Below, piece after piece: positions 35,230 to 43,274 of a DNA stretch of 64,000 nt; position 1 is the first letter of the stretch, and each line of letters starts with the position of its first letter. The position numbers and the translations under genes are program-made. The notes beneath the pieces are model-generated. The model had not been told where the DNA came from, did not search any database, and saw only the letters and a program-made list of their open reading frames with translations. This stretch comes from Pauljensenia sp018375675 (GTDB lineage: Bacteria > Actinomycetota > Actinomycetes > Actinomycetales > Actinomycetaceae): NCBI GenBank assembly GCA_041432705.1, contig JAPWAE010000001.1:62001-126000 (forward strand). Direction: 5' to 3'.

Positions 35230-35877
35230 GTGAGTGAAAATACGTCCGCGCGTACGCGCGTCATGATCATTGACGACCACGAGATCGTTCGACGTGGCAT
35301 TGCCGAGATCGTCGACCGCGACGACGCCCTCGAGGTTGTTGCCGAGGCCGGCTCCGTTGCTGATGCCGTGCGCCGCGCTGACCTGGTGCGTCCCGACGTG
35401 ATCCTGGTGGACCTGCAGCTGCCCGACGGCACCGGCATCGACATCATGAATCGACTGCGTTCCTCCCACCCGCAGATCCTCCCCGTCGTGCTCACCTCCT
35501 TCGACGACGACGAGGCCCTGGCTGAGTCCCTCGAAGCGGGTGCTCGTGCGTACATCCTCAAAACAGTGCGCGGCGCGGAAATCACCGACGTGATCAAGGC
35601 GGTCGCCGACGGTCGCGTGCTGCTCGACGAGCGCACCCTGACGCGTCGCCGCGTCGATCACGAGGATCCGACCGCTGATCTCACGCCGTCGGAGCGCAAG
35701 GTCCTGGACCTGATCGGCGATGGCCTGTCGAACCGCGAGATCGGCGAGAAGCTGGGTGTCGCGGAAAAGACCGTGAAGAACCACATCACCTCTCTCCTGT
35801 CGAAGATGGGCCTGCAGCGCCGCACGCAGGTGGCCGCGTGGGTGGCCGGGCAGAGGGCGGCGTCCTGGCGTAACTGA
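35230..35877 (+). CDS. NarL/LuxR-type response regulator, DevR/DosR-like
   Basis: 215 residues. Receiver domain 10-125 with Asp15/Asp16, phosphoacceptor Asp61 (VILVDLQLPDG), Thr89 and Lys111. C-terminal LuxR HTH about 148-210 (LTPSERKVLDLIGDGLSNREI, then EKTVKNHITSLLSKMGLQRR). The EKTVKN recognition helix and M-L-x-RRTQ end resemble M. tuberculosis DevR. No kinase is adjacent, but a DevS-like kinase lies 4 kb downstream on the other strand (39877-41523), the likely partner. Predicted leaderless. Confidence 0.9.
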   Translation: MSENTSARTRVMIIDDHEIVRRGIAEIVDRDDALEVVAEAGSVADAVRRADLVRPDVILVDLQLPDGTGIDIMNRLRSSHPQILPVVLTSFDDDEALAESLEAGARAYILKTVRGAEITDVIKAVADGRVLLDERTLTRRRVDHEDPTADLTPSERKVLDLIGDGLSNREIGEKLGVAEKTVKNHITSLLSKMGLQRRTQVAAWVAGQRAASWRN

Positions 35878-35913
35878 GTCACTGCCTCGTCCCGTATGGG
35901 ACCGAAGCGGATG

Positions 35914-35950
35914 CGAGCGGGTCGGAATTATCCGGCCCGCTCGGCTTTTG
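35914..35950 (+). terminator. Response-regulator terminator
   Basis: CGAGCGGGTCGGA (35914-35926) pairs with TCCGGCCCGCTCG (35931-35943), 13 bp with one G-T pair, followed by GCTTTTGTGT. A smaller palindrome GTCCC-N4-GGGAC (35889-35902) lies just before it. Confidence 0.8.
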
Positions 35951-36131
35951 TGTGCGCCGTTCGTCTTATTTCCCGCGCGTCTAGTTGTGTGCTAATCGGG
36001 GGTATCCCTGATTTGTGAGAAAGCTACTATCAAACTGGTTTATGGAAAAGCCCTGTGGGGTAACGTTCGCCTCATCCTCACCGTTGAGGACGGACACTGT
36101 CGTCCACCATTACCCCTTGAAAGGACACCCC
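35951..36131 (+). promoter_or_regulatory. Upstream region of the fucosidase
   Basis: 180 bases, less GC-rich than the surroundings. TACTAT at 36025-36030 is a good -10 candidate, with a loose palindrome AAACTGGTTT (36032-36041) right after it, in an operator-like position. A GAAAGGA ribosome binding site lies just before the GTG at 36132. No clear -35. Confidence 0.4.
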
Positions 36132-39100
36132 GTGAACCTCAAGCGAATGCTTGCCGGTTGCGCGGTCGCTACGGCACTGGTGCTCGCACCCATGAGCGCC
36201 CCGAGTTTTGCCGACGCAGCACCAGCGCCCACCGGCGTCCCCGCAGCGGTCCCACTGAGCTCCACCCCCAAGATCGCCAAGTGGCAAGAACTCCAGTACG
36301 GCATGTTCATGCACTTCGGCGTCTACTCCGTCTACGGCGGCTACTACAACGGCCACCGCCAGGGCATGGGCTACCCAGAGCAGATCAAGGCCTGGGAACA
36401 CATCCCCACCGACGACTACCTGCTCAAGGCCAAGGACCTGGCCGCGAACTTCGATGCCTCTGCTATCTGCAAGACGGTCCACGACTCGGGTATGAAGTAC
36501 CTGATGATCACGTCGAAACACCACGACGGCTTCGCCATGTGGGACACAAAGACGACCGACTACAACATCGTCAAGCAGTCCAACTACGGCAAGGACCCGA
36601 TGAAGGAGCTGTCGACCGAGTGCAACAAGCTCGGCGTGAAGCTCGCCTTCTACTTCTCGATCATCGACTGGACCAAGCAGACGCCCGAGCCCTACGGCAA
36701 CGTCAACCCCATCGATGAGGACCTGATGACGACCGTCATCAAGCCCCAGCTGACCGAGCTCCTCACCAACTACGGCCCGATCGCCGAGCTGTGGTTCGAC
36801 ATGGGCGGCCCCACCGCCGAGCAGTCTCAGCGCATGGCCCAGTGGGTTCACGAGCTCCAGCCCGAAACGATGGTCAATTCGCGCGTCTGGAACAAGGCCG
36901 GCGACTTCGAGGTCGGCGGCGACAACTCGGTGACCACGGACTTCCACATGGGGCCCTGGGAGTCGATTCGCTCGATCTACCCGTCCTGCTGGGGATACTG
37001 CTCGTGGGCGAACCGCGACAATAGCGCGAAGAGCTACAAGGAACGCGAGCTGGTCAACAACCTCATCGGCACGGTCGCCTCGGGTGGCCAGTTCGCCTAC
37101 AACATTGGCCCCAAGGGTGACGGCACGATCGACGCCTTCGACACCGGCGTCGTCACCGAGGTCGGCCAGTGGATGCAGCGTCACCCCGACGCCATCACGG
37201 GAGCCCGCCCGACCTGGTACCCCGCCCCCGCCTGGGGCAAGGTGATGACCAAGGGCAACGACCTGTACTTCTTCCCCGAGCTGTGGAGCCCCGGCAAGAC
37301 CCTGACGCTTCCCAGCGTCGGCGGCCACGTCACCGGTGTGACCGTTGATGGCACCGACCGCTCCCTCGACTTCACCCAGGACGGCACCACCCTCACGGTG
37401 ACGATGTCGGGTGAGAACCCCGAGCCGAACCTGCGCCCCGTCGTCAAGGTCACCTTCGATGCCGCACCCACCTACGTGCCCACGCAGACGGTCACCGCGG
37501 TCGACGGTGCGACCATCTCCTCGGAGCAGTTCTTCGGACGTGCCTCCGCACTGCGCTACTCCGGCGCACAGGCCTACGACGCCTACCTCGTGAACAAGAC
37601 GGACAAGGCCATCACCGACCTGACCCTGAAGTTCTCCGGCAACTTCGACGCCTCCACGACCTACAAGATCACCCTCGGCACCACCTCCATCGAGGTGACC
37701 GGCGCCCAGATCGAGGCCGGAGAAGTCGGCGAGGGACTCAGCCTCGAGCCCGGTAAGGTGACGCCCCTGCGGCTCGAACTGGCACACCCCTCCTACTACG
37801 CCAACCCGATCGGCCTGCGCTCCGTGAGCGCGACCCTGCACGTCTACGGCGAGAACGCGGCCACCCAGCCGCCCGTCATCGCCACGGATCCCGCGTCGGT
37901 CTCCGTGAAGGCGGGGGAGAGCGCCACCTTCACCGTCGTCGCCTCGGGCCGACCGGCCGCCACCATCCAGTGGTACCGCGTCCCCAAGGGATCGACCGAA
38001 GGGACGGCGATTCCGGACGCCACGAGCGCCATGTACACCCTGACGACGACGCTCGAGGACGACGGCGCGCAGTTCTATGCCGTCGCCACAAACGCCAACG
38101 GATCGACAACCTCTCAGCGCGCGACCCTGACCGTCACCAAGGGCAGCGACAACCTGGCCCTCAACAAGACGGCCTCCATGTCCTCCGTCGGTTGGGGAGG
38201 CACCGCCTCGCGCGCCGTTGACGGCAACACGGACGGCGTGTGGGATAACGGCTCGGTTGCCCACACGGGCAAGCAGGCGAACCCCTGGTGGGAGGTCGAC
38301 CTCGGCGAGACCCACCCCCTCGGTGTCGTGAACGTCTGGAACCGCTCCTCCTCCGACAACTGCCAGGGAATCTCCTGTGACCAGCGTCTGCACGATTTCT
38401 GGGTCGTTGCCTCCACGACGCGCCTGTCCGGTAACTTCAATCCGGCCACGGCCGGAGCGGTCGACGGCGTCCACATGATCAAGGTCGACGGAGTCGGCGG
38501 CCGCCCGAGCGCGGTCGACTTCGAAGGCTTCGACGCGCGCTTCATCCGCGTCATCCAGCCCACCGAGTTCGGCGAGTTCGCGCTCGCGGAAGTTGAGGCC
38601 TTCGCGGCTGCTGCCCCAACCCCGGACCCCGATGATCAGGAGCCCCCGGTCATCAAGCCGCTGACCGTGACCGCCAACCCCGCCGAAGACGCGCAGATCT
38701 CCGGCGATGGCGCCTTCCGCACCGTGACGGCGAAGGAAGGCACGCAGGTCACGATCAAGGCCGAAGCGAGCGGCAAGCCCGCCCCGACCCTGTTCTGGCA
38801 GATTAAGCGCGAGGGCTCCGATTCGTGGGCCATCGTCGAAGAGGAAAACGGCCCCGAGCTGACCCTCACGATCGACGGAGAGAACAACGGCTCGGTTATC
38901 CGCGTCATGGCCATGAACGAGGCTGGGTTCGCTGAATCGGGCCTCGTGACCCTCGCCCTGGCTGAGGAACCGGCACCTGAGCCCGAGCCGAGCCCCGATC
39001 CGACCCCGGACCCCGCACCCACGCCTGATCCGACTCCGGACCCCGCACCCACGCCTGATCCGACCCCGGACCCCGCACCCACGCCTGATCCGACCCCGGA

Positions 39101-39770
39101 CCCCGCACCCACGCCTGATCCGACCCCGGACCCCGCACCCACGCCCGATCACACGGTGGGCACCTGGATGAATGACGGTGCCGGATGGTGGTGGAAGATC
39201 AGCGCCGGCGGCTACGCCAAGAACGAGACCCTCACGCTCGGTGGCAACGTGTACCGCTTCGACCAGAACGGCTACATGCTGACCGGCTGGGTCTACTGGG
39301 ATGGCGCGTGGCGCTACCACAACGGGGCAGGAGCCCAGGTCACCGGATGGGTCAACCTCGGAGGTTCCTGGTTCTACCTCATGCCCGAGACCGGCGCGAT
39401 GGTCACCGGCTGGCAGATGGTGGGAGACAAGTGGTTCTTCTTCGCCTCCAACGGCGTCATGGCCACCGGTTGGCTTTACACGGGCGGTGCCTGGTACTAC
39501 CTGGATCCGTCCGGCGCGATGCACACCGGCTGGCTTCAGATGGGCTCGCACTGGTACCTGATGAGCGACAGTGGAGCTATGACGATCGGATGGAAGCCTT
39601 TGGGAAGCACCTGGTACTACTTCGGAGCCTCGGGCCAGATGGTCACCGGCTGGCAGCAGATCGGTGGCGTCTGGTACTACTTCGGGACCGGAGGCGACAT
39701 GTACACGGGCGGCCACTGGATTGGCTGGCGCTGGTACACCTTCGGGAGCGACGGACGATGGCTGGGCTGA
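36132..39770 (+). CDS. Secreted GH29 alpha-L-fucosidase with Ig-like, F5/8C and choline-binding-like domains
   Basis: 1212 residues. A signal peptide (about 1-30, ending PSFADA) is followed by a GH29 domain (about 45-400) with YGMFMHFGVYSVYGG, ITSKHHDGFAMWD and nucleophile Asp223 in LWFDMGGP. Next come beta-domains, an Ig-like domain (about 580-655), an F5/8C or CBM32 domain (about 673-830, NKTASMSSVGWGG), a second Ig-like domain (about 840-940), a Pro-Thr-Asp linker of five 10-residue repeats (957-1006), and about nine cell-wall-binding repeats of the WYYxxxxGxMxTGW type (1009-1212). It should release fucose from host glycans at the cell surface. No sortase motif. Start GTG after GAAAGGA. 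Confidence 0.93.
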   Translation: MNLKRMLAGCAVATALVLAPMSAPSFADAAPAPTGVPAAVPLSSTPKIAKWQELQYGMFMHFGVYSVYGGYYNGHRQGMGYPEQIKAWEHIPTDDYLLKAKDLAANFDASAICKTVHDSGMKYLMITSKHHDGFAMWDTKTTDYNIVKQSNYGKDPMKELSTECNKLGVKLAFYFSIIDWTKQTPEPYGNVNPIDEDLMTTVIKPQLTELLTNYGPIAELWFDMGGPTAEQSQRMAQWVHELQPETMVNSRVWNKAGDFEVGGDNSVTTDFHMGPWESIRSIYPSCWGYCSWANRDNSAKSYKERELVNNLIGTVASGGQFAYNIGPKGDGTIDAFDTGVVTEVGQWMQRHPDAITGARPTWYPAPAWGKVMTKGNDLYFFPELWSPGKTLTLPSVGGHVTGVTVDGTDRSLDFTQDGTTLTVTMSGENPEPNLRPVVKVTFDAAPTYVPTQTVTAVDGATISSEQFFGRASALRYSGAQAYDAYLVNKTDKAITDLTLKFSGNFDASTTYKITLGTTSIEVTGAQIEAGEVGEGLSLEPGKVTPLRLELAHPSYYANPIGLRSVSATLHVYGENAATQPPVIATDPASVSVKAGESATFTVVASGRPAATIQWYRVPKGSTEGTAIPDATSAMYTLTTTLEDDGAQFYAVATNANGSTTSQRATLTVTKGSDNLALNKTASMSSVGWGGTASRAVDGNTDGVWDNGSVAHTGKQANPWWEVDLGETHPLGVVNVWNRSSSDNCQGISCDQRLHDFWVVASTTRLSGNFNPATAGAVDGVHMIKVDGVGGRPSAVDFEGFDARFIRVIQPTEFGEFALAEVEAFAAAAPTPDPDDQEPPVIKPLTVTANPAEDAQISGDGAFRTVTAKEGTQVTIKAEASGKPAPTLFWQIKREGSDSWAIVEEENGPELTLTIDGENNGSVIRVMAMNEAGFAESGLVTLALAEEPAPEPEPSPDPTPDPAPTPDPTPDPAPTPDPTPDPAPTPDPTPDPAPTPDPTPDPAPTPDHTVGTWMNDGAGWWWKISAGGYAKNETLTLGGNVYRFDQNGYMLTGWVYWDGAWRYHNGAGAQVTGWVNLGGSWFYLMPETGAMVTGWQMVGDKWFFFASNGVMATGWLYTGGAWYYLDPSGAMHTGWLQMGSHWYLMSDSGAMTIGWKPLGSTWYYFGASGQMVTGWQQIGGVWYYFGTGGDMYTGGHWIGWRWYTFGSDGRWLG
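39001..39150 (+). repeat. Five tandem 30-bp repeats coding a Pro-Thr-Asp linker
   Basis: Exact 30-base period, five copies, nearly identical (single changes at 39035 and 39146). Each codes 10 residues of the DPTPDPAPTP type. It links the last Ig-like domain to the wall-binding repeats. Such near-identical DNA points to recent slippage and probable length variation between strains. Confidence 0.95.
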
Positions 39771-39812
39771 TGCTCAGCTGAGAGCCGGGAGATAACAACT
39801 CCCGTCTGCACG

Positions 39813-39853
39813 CGGTGGGGGTGGAGTTCCAATCGGAACATCCACCCCCACCG
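39813..39853. terminator. Bidirectional terminator between fucosidase and histidine kinase
   Basis: CGGTGGGGGTGGA-GTTCC pairs with GGAAC-A-TCCACCCCCACCG: 18 bp with one bulged A and loop AATC. It lies between the convergent genes, 24 bases from the kinase stop. A smaller hairpin CGGGAG/CTCCCG (39786-39804) precedes it. Confidence 0.75.
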
Positions 39854-39876
39854 TCGTGTTGTGCGCCTGTGGCGCG

Positions 39877-41523
39877 TTAGCCTTCAAGTGGAGCGATCCA
39901 CCGGATCTGGGTGCCGACCCCGGCCTCGCCGCTGTCGGCATCAAATGAGCCGCGGTGGCGTCGCGCGCGCTCCGCCATGTTTGCCAAGCCGGAGTTTCGG
40001 GTGCGGGACGGATCGATGCCTCGTCCGTCGTCGGTGATCGTGATGCGCACACGCCCCGACTTTCCACGCCCCGACACATCGACGCACACGGCCGCCGCGG
40101 TCGCGTGCGCGTGGCGGGCGATATTCGACAGACCTTCGCGGACAATCGCGACGACGTCGTCGGACAGGTCCGGGTCGACACGACCGTCGAACTCGTCGAT
40201 GACGACGAGCTCGTTATCCAAGTCCGAGTTGATGGCATCGCCGTCGAGTGTGATGAGCAGCGAAGGGGCGAAGCCCAGGGCGGAGCGCGTGAGCGACGAT
40301 TCACGGCGGATTCTCTCCACCAGGCCAACGGCTTTGTCGCGTTCGCGCAGGTTGTGCACGATCGTGCGGATCTGACGCACGGCCTCGTCAATCGATGCAA
40401 GCGAGGAATCGATGAGGGACTCGAGGGCAGCCGGGTCCGTCTGGCCCGCAGCGACCTTCTGCTTGGCCGCATCCAGGGCCATGCCGGTCGCAAACAGCTG
40501 CTGGATGGCAAAGTCGTGGAGGTCTCGTCCGATGCGGTCGCGCTCGTCCAGCAGAGCGGCCACGTCCTGCGCGTGGCGAGCCGACGCGAGCTCGAGGGCG
40601 AGCGTGGCCTGAGAAGCAAGTGATTCAGCGAGCGAGAGCTCGGAGCTGTCGAACTCGGGTGCGCCGATCTGACGGAGCAGAATGAGGACACCGGAAGACA
40701 CGCCGCGTGACCGCAGGGGTGCGTAGAGGGCCGATCCGAAGGCCGCCAGCTGGGGGACGCGCATCGTCTGCGCGCGTGACATCGAGTCCACGATCATGCC
40801 GGTACCCTCGTGCAACACGCTCATCGCGCGGCCTTCGGGTGGGAATGTGATGCCCAGCAGGCTGGAGGCGTTCTTGCCGTCGACGATTTCGGCTGCCCAG
40901 GTGTCGCCCACGGACTGCAGGACGATGATGGCGGTGTCCGCGTGGGACACTTCGCGCACGGTCTTGGCAATGAGCTCGAGCGCCTCCTCCTCATCGGCAC
41001 CCTCCAGCATGGTGGTCGTCAGCGACTGAGAGGCGCTGATCCACCGTTCGGTGCGCTTTGAGTCCGCGTACAGGTGCGCGTTTTCGACGGCGATGCCGGC
41101 GGCGGGCGCGAGTGCGCTGAGGACAGCAGCATCGGCGGATGAATACCCGCCCGCCTTACCGCACAGGTAGAGGCGACCGTAGACCTGCTCGTGCACGAGG
41201 ATCGAGACGCCCAGGAACGGGGGAGTGGTCTCCGGCAGATCGAGGTCGGGTGCATCCGACGGCGAGTTGACGAGGAGCGGCTCGCTCGCGGGGATTGCCG
41301 TCATGAGAGGTTCGGGGACCTGCGGGATTGGACCGGGCTCGTGGAACTCGAGCTGCAGGGTGGTGGCCCCCCACGTGTCCAGGACCGAGAGCGTGGCGTG
41401 CGGAGAGGAGGTCAAAGCGCAGGCCTGGTCCACGAAGTTCTGCAGGCCGGCCTTTAGATCCAGGGAGCTGGTGAGGTCCAGGGCCGCTTTCAGCAGCGTG
41501 AAGTCAGTGGCGTCGGTGCTCAT
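39877..41523 (-). CDS. GAF-GAF sensor histidine kinase, DevS/DosS-like
   Basis: 548 residues, no membrane helix. Two GAF domains (about 20-155 and 165-315), then HisKA_3 with phosphoacceptor His336 (RIGRDLHDFAIQQLFATG, very like DosS) and an HATPase domain with DDGRGIDPSR and GLANMAERA. The stretch matching the haem-ligand region of DosS reads PETTPPFLGV and has no His, so haem binding is not predicted. The ATG overlaps the cydC TGA and has a GGAGGA site, so it is coupled to cydDC. Likely partner: the regulator at 35230. Confidence 0.9.
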   Translation of the reverse strand: MSTDATDFTLLKAALDLTSSLDLKAGLQNFVDQACALTSSPHATLSVLDTWGATTLQLEFHEPGPIPQVPEPLMTAIPASEPLLVNSPSDAPDLDLPETTPPFLGVSILVHEQVYGRLYLCGKAGGYSSADAAVLSALAPAAGIAVENAHLYADSKRTERWISASQSLTTTMLEGADEEEALELIAKTVREVSHADTAIIVLQSVGDTWAAEIVDGKNASSLLGITFPPEGRAMSVLHEGTGMIVDSMSRAQTMRVPQLAAFGSALYAPLRSRGVSSGVLILLRQIGAPEFDSSELSLAESLASQATLALELASARHAQDVAALLDERDRIGRDLHDFAIQQLFATGMALDAAKQKVAAGQTDPAALESLIDSSLASIDEAVRQIRTIVHNLRERDKAVGLVERIRRESSLTRSALGFAPSLLITLDGDAINSDLDNELVVIDEFDGRVDPDLSDDVVAIVREGLSNIARHAHATAAAVCVDVSGRGKSGRVRITITDDGRGIDPSRTRNSGLANMAERARRHRGSFDADSGEAGVGTQIRWIAPLEG

Positions 41524-43274
41524 TGTTCCTCCTGGTCGAGGGCCCACCGGTAGGTGGGAAGGGCCTGCAGGACCTCGTCGTGTGTGCCGCGCGCGGCGAT
41601 CGTCGCGCACTGGCCGGGATCGGGGGCTGCCAAGACGATGACCTGGTCGGCCTGGTCCAGGGCGCTCAAGCGGTGGGTGACCACCAGGGTAGCCCGGTCG
41701 GGCGAGCGCGTCAGCAACGTTTCCATGAGGCGGTCGGCCGTCGCCGCATCGAGGTGCTCGGAGGCCTCGTCGACAGCCATGATCGGGGCGGGAGCGGCGA
41801 GAGCCCTGGCCATGAGAAGGCGGCGACGCTCGCCACCGGACACTGTCGTGCCTCCGGAGCCGATCACGGTGTCGAGGCCATCGGGCAGGGACTTGACCCA
41901 CTGCGCGAGGCCGGCTCGGGCGAGGAGCTCCGAGGCCTCGTCCCGGGTGAGAGATGCGCGGGCAACCCGCAGGTTTTCGTAGATGGTGGTGGCGAAGACG
42001 TGAGCGTCCTCCGCTGTCATCGTGATGCGCGAGGTGAGCTGGTCACGATCTGCTCCCCACGCGGGAACACCGTTGATGAGAGCACTGCCCGACTTGGGCG
42101 GGATGATACCCGTGAGGGTCGCCAGCAGTGTCGTCTTGCCGATGCCCGAGGGGCCGACAATCGCAAGGGACGATCCTGGGCGCAGTGTCAGCGAAATACC
42201 AGTCACAAGGGTGGGGCCACTCGGCCAGCCGATGGCGAGATCGCGCGCCTCGATGACGGTGGGGCCTTCCGGAACATCGTGGGGCTGTGCGGGAGCCTCC
42301 TCGTCCAGGAGTGAGCAGATGCGCGTCGCGGCCTGGGCGCTGCGCACGAGCTGGGCGGCGGCGGGCGTCAGCTCGGCGACGCCCTCGAAGGAAGACAGAG
42401 GGACGAGGACGATGACGGCCAGGAGGACCTGAGCGAGGGCCCCCGAGGTTGTCTGCGGGATCCCGATCAGGAGCGCGCCGATGACGGCGACGCCCATCGC
42501 GCACACGTCGAGGCCGCGCGCGAACGCGGACAGGCGGGACGAGCGGGCCAGAGCGGCGCTTAGCTCGCCTTCAGCACGGTCCAGAGAGTGGCGTGCGCGC
42601 TCCAGCGTGCCCGCCATGGACAGCTCGGTGGCTCCCTCGAGGATCGCGAGCGAGGTCGCCGCGATGTCGGTGCGAGCATCGGCTCCCTGGCTCTCGGCCA
42701 GGCGCACTGAGCGGGCGATGAGGGCCGGGGCAATGATGCCCGAGACGACGAGGCTCAGAGCGAGGATGATGCCGGCTGCCGGCGAGATGATGGTGATGAC
42801 ACCGACCGTGCCCACGCCGACGATCGCCGCAACGAGGGCGGGTAGGAGAGTCTTGACGACGACGTTGCCAACCTCGTCAACGTCGGCTCCAGCGCGGGTC
42901 ATGAGATCGCCTCGGCGCAGCGTCGAGAGCTTCGTTCCTGGGGCCGCAGCCAACTCGTCGTAGAGGTTGTTACGCAGGTTGTCCATGCCCGTCAGCGCCA
43001 CCTTGTGGGAGGCGAGGCGCGACAGGTAGCGTGCGAGGGCACGCGAGACACCGAAGAGGCGGACCGAGGTAGCGGCAACCGTCAAGTAAAGCACTGGGGG
43101 TTGCTGGGAGGCGCGTGCGATGAGCCAGGCAGCGGTGCCACCGAGAGCGATCGCGGCGCCGAGGGCGGTGACGCCGAGAAGCAACGACAGAGCGAAGCCC
43201 GAGCGCGAGACCTGGAGCATGGAGAGGCATCGGCGCAGGGCCACCGACTCGGAGCGGTTCAAAAAGAGCTTCAT
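41520..43274 (-). CDS. cydC: Thiol exporter ABC subunit CydC
   Basis: 584-residue half transporter: six membrane helices in about 1-310, then an ABC ATPase with Walker A GPSGIGKT (374-381) and signature VSGGERRRL. CydDC exports cysteine/glutathione-type thiols and is needed to assemble cytochrome bd. The ATG overlaps the cydD stop, and its own stop overlaps the kinase ATG, making a three-gene coupled unit. Confidence 0.92.
   Translation of the reverse strand: MKLFLNRSESVALRRCLSMLQVSRSGFALSLLLGVTALGAAIALGGTAAWLIARASQQPPVLYLTVAATSVRLFGVSRALARYLSRLASHKVALTGMDNLRNNLYDELAAAPGTKLSTLRRGDLMTRAGADVDEVGNVVVKTLLPALVAAIVGVGTVGVITIISPAAGIILALSLVVSGIIAPALIARSVRLAESQGADARTDIAATSLAILEGATELSMAGTLERARHSLDRAEGELSAALARSSRLSAFARGLDVCAMGVAVIGALLIGIPQTTSGALAQVLLAVIVLVPLSSFEGVAELTPAAAQLVRSAQAATRICSLLDEEAPAQPHDVPEGPTVIEARDLAIGWPSGPTLVTGISLTLRPGSSLAIVGPSGIGKTTLLATLTGIIPPKSGSALINGVPAWGADRDQLTSRITMTAEDAHVFATTIYENLRVARASLTRDEASELLARAGLAQWVKSLPDGLDTVIGSGGTTVSGGERRRLLMARALAAPAPIMAVDEASEHLDAATADRLMETLLTRSPDRATLVVTHRLSALDQADQVIVLAAPDPGQCATIAARGTHDEVLQALPTYRWALDQEEQ

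Noticed and set aside
35889..35902. GTCCC-N4-GGGAC as a DevR box
   Set aside because: The arms are in the opposite order to the DevR core (GGGAC...GTCCC) and it sits between the regulator stop and its terminator.
39001..39150. CRISPR-like array
   Set aside because: The repeats are directly adjacent with no spacers and lie in frame within the fucosidase.
36078..39716. 1212-codon open frame antisense to the fucosidase
   Set aside because: Same length as the sense gene and fully inside it; the translation is repetitive Gly/Arg/Val-rich and matches no family.
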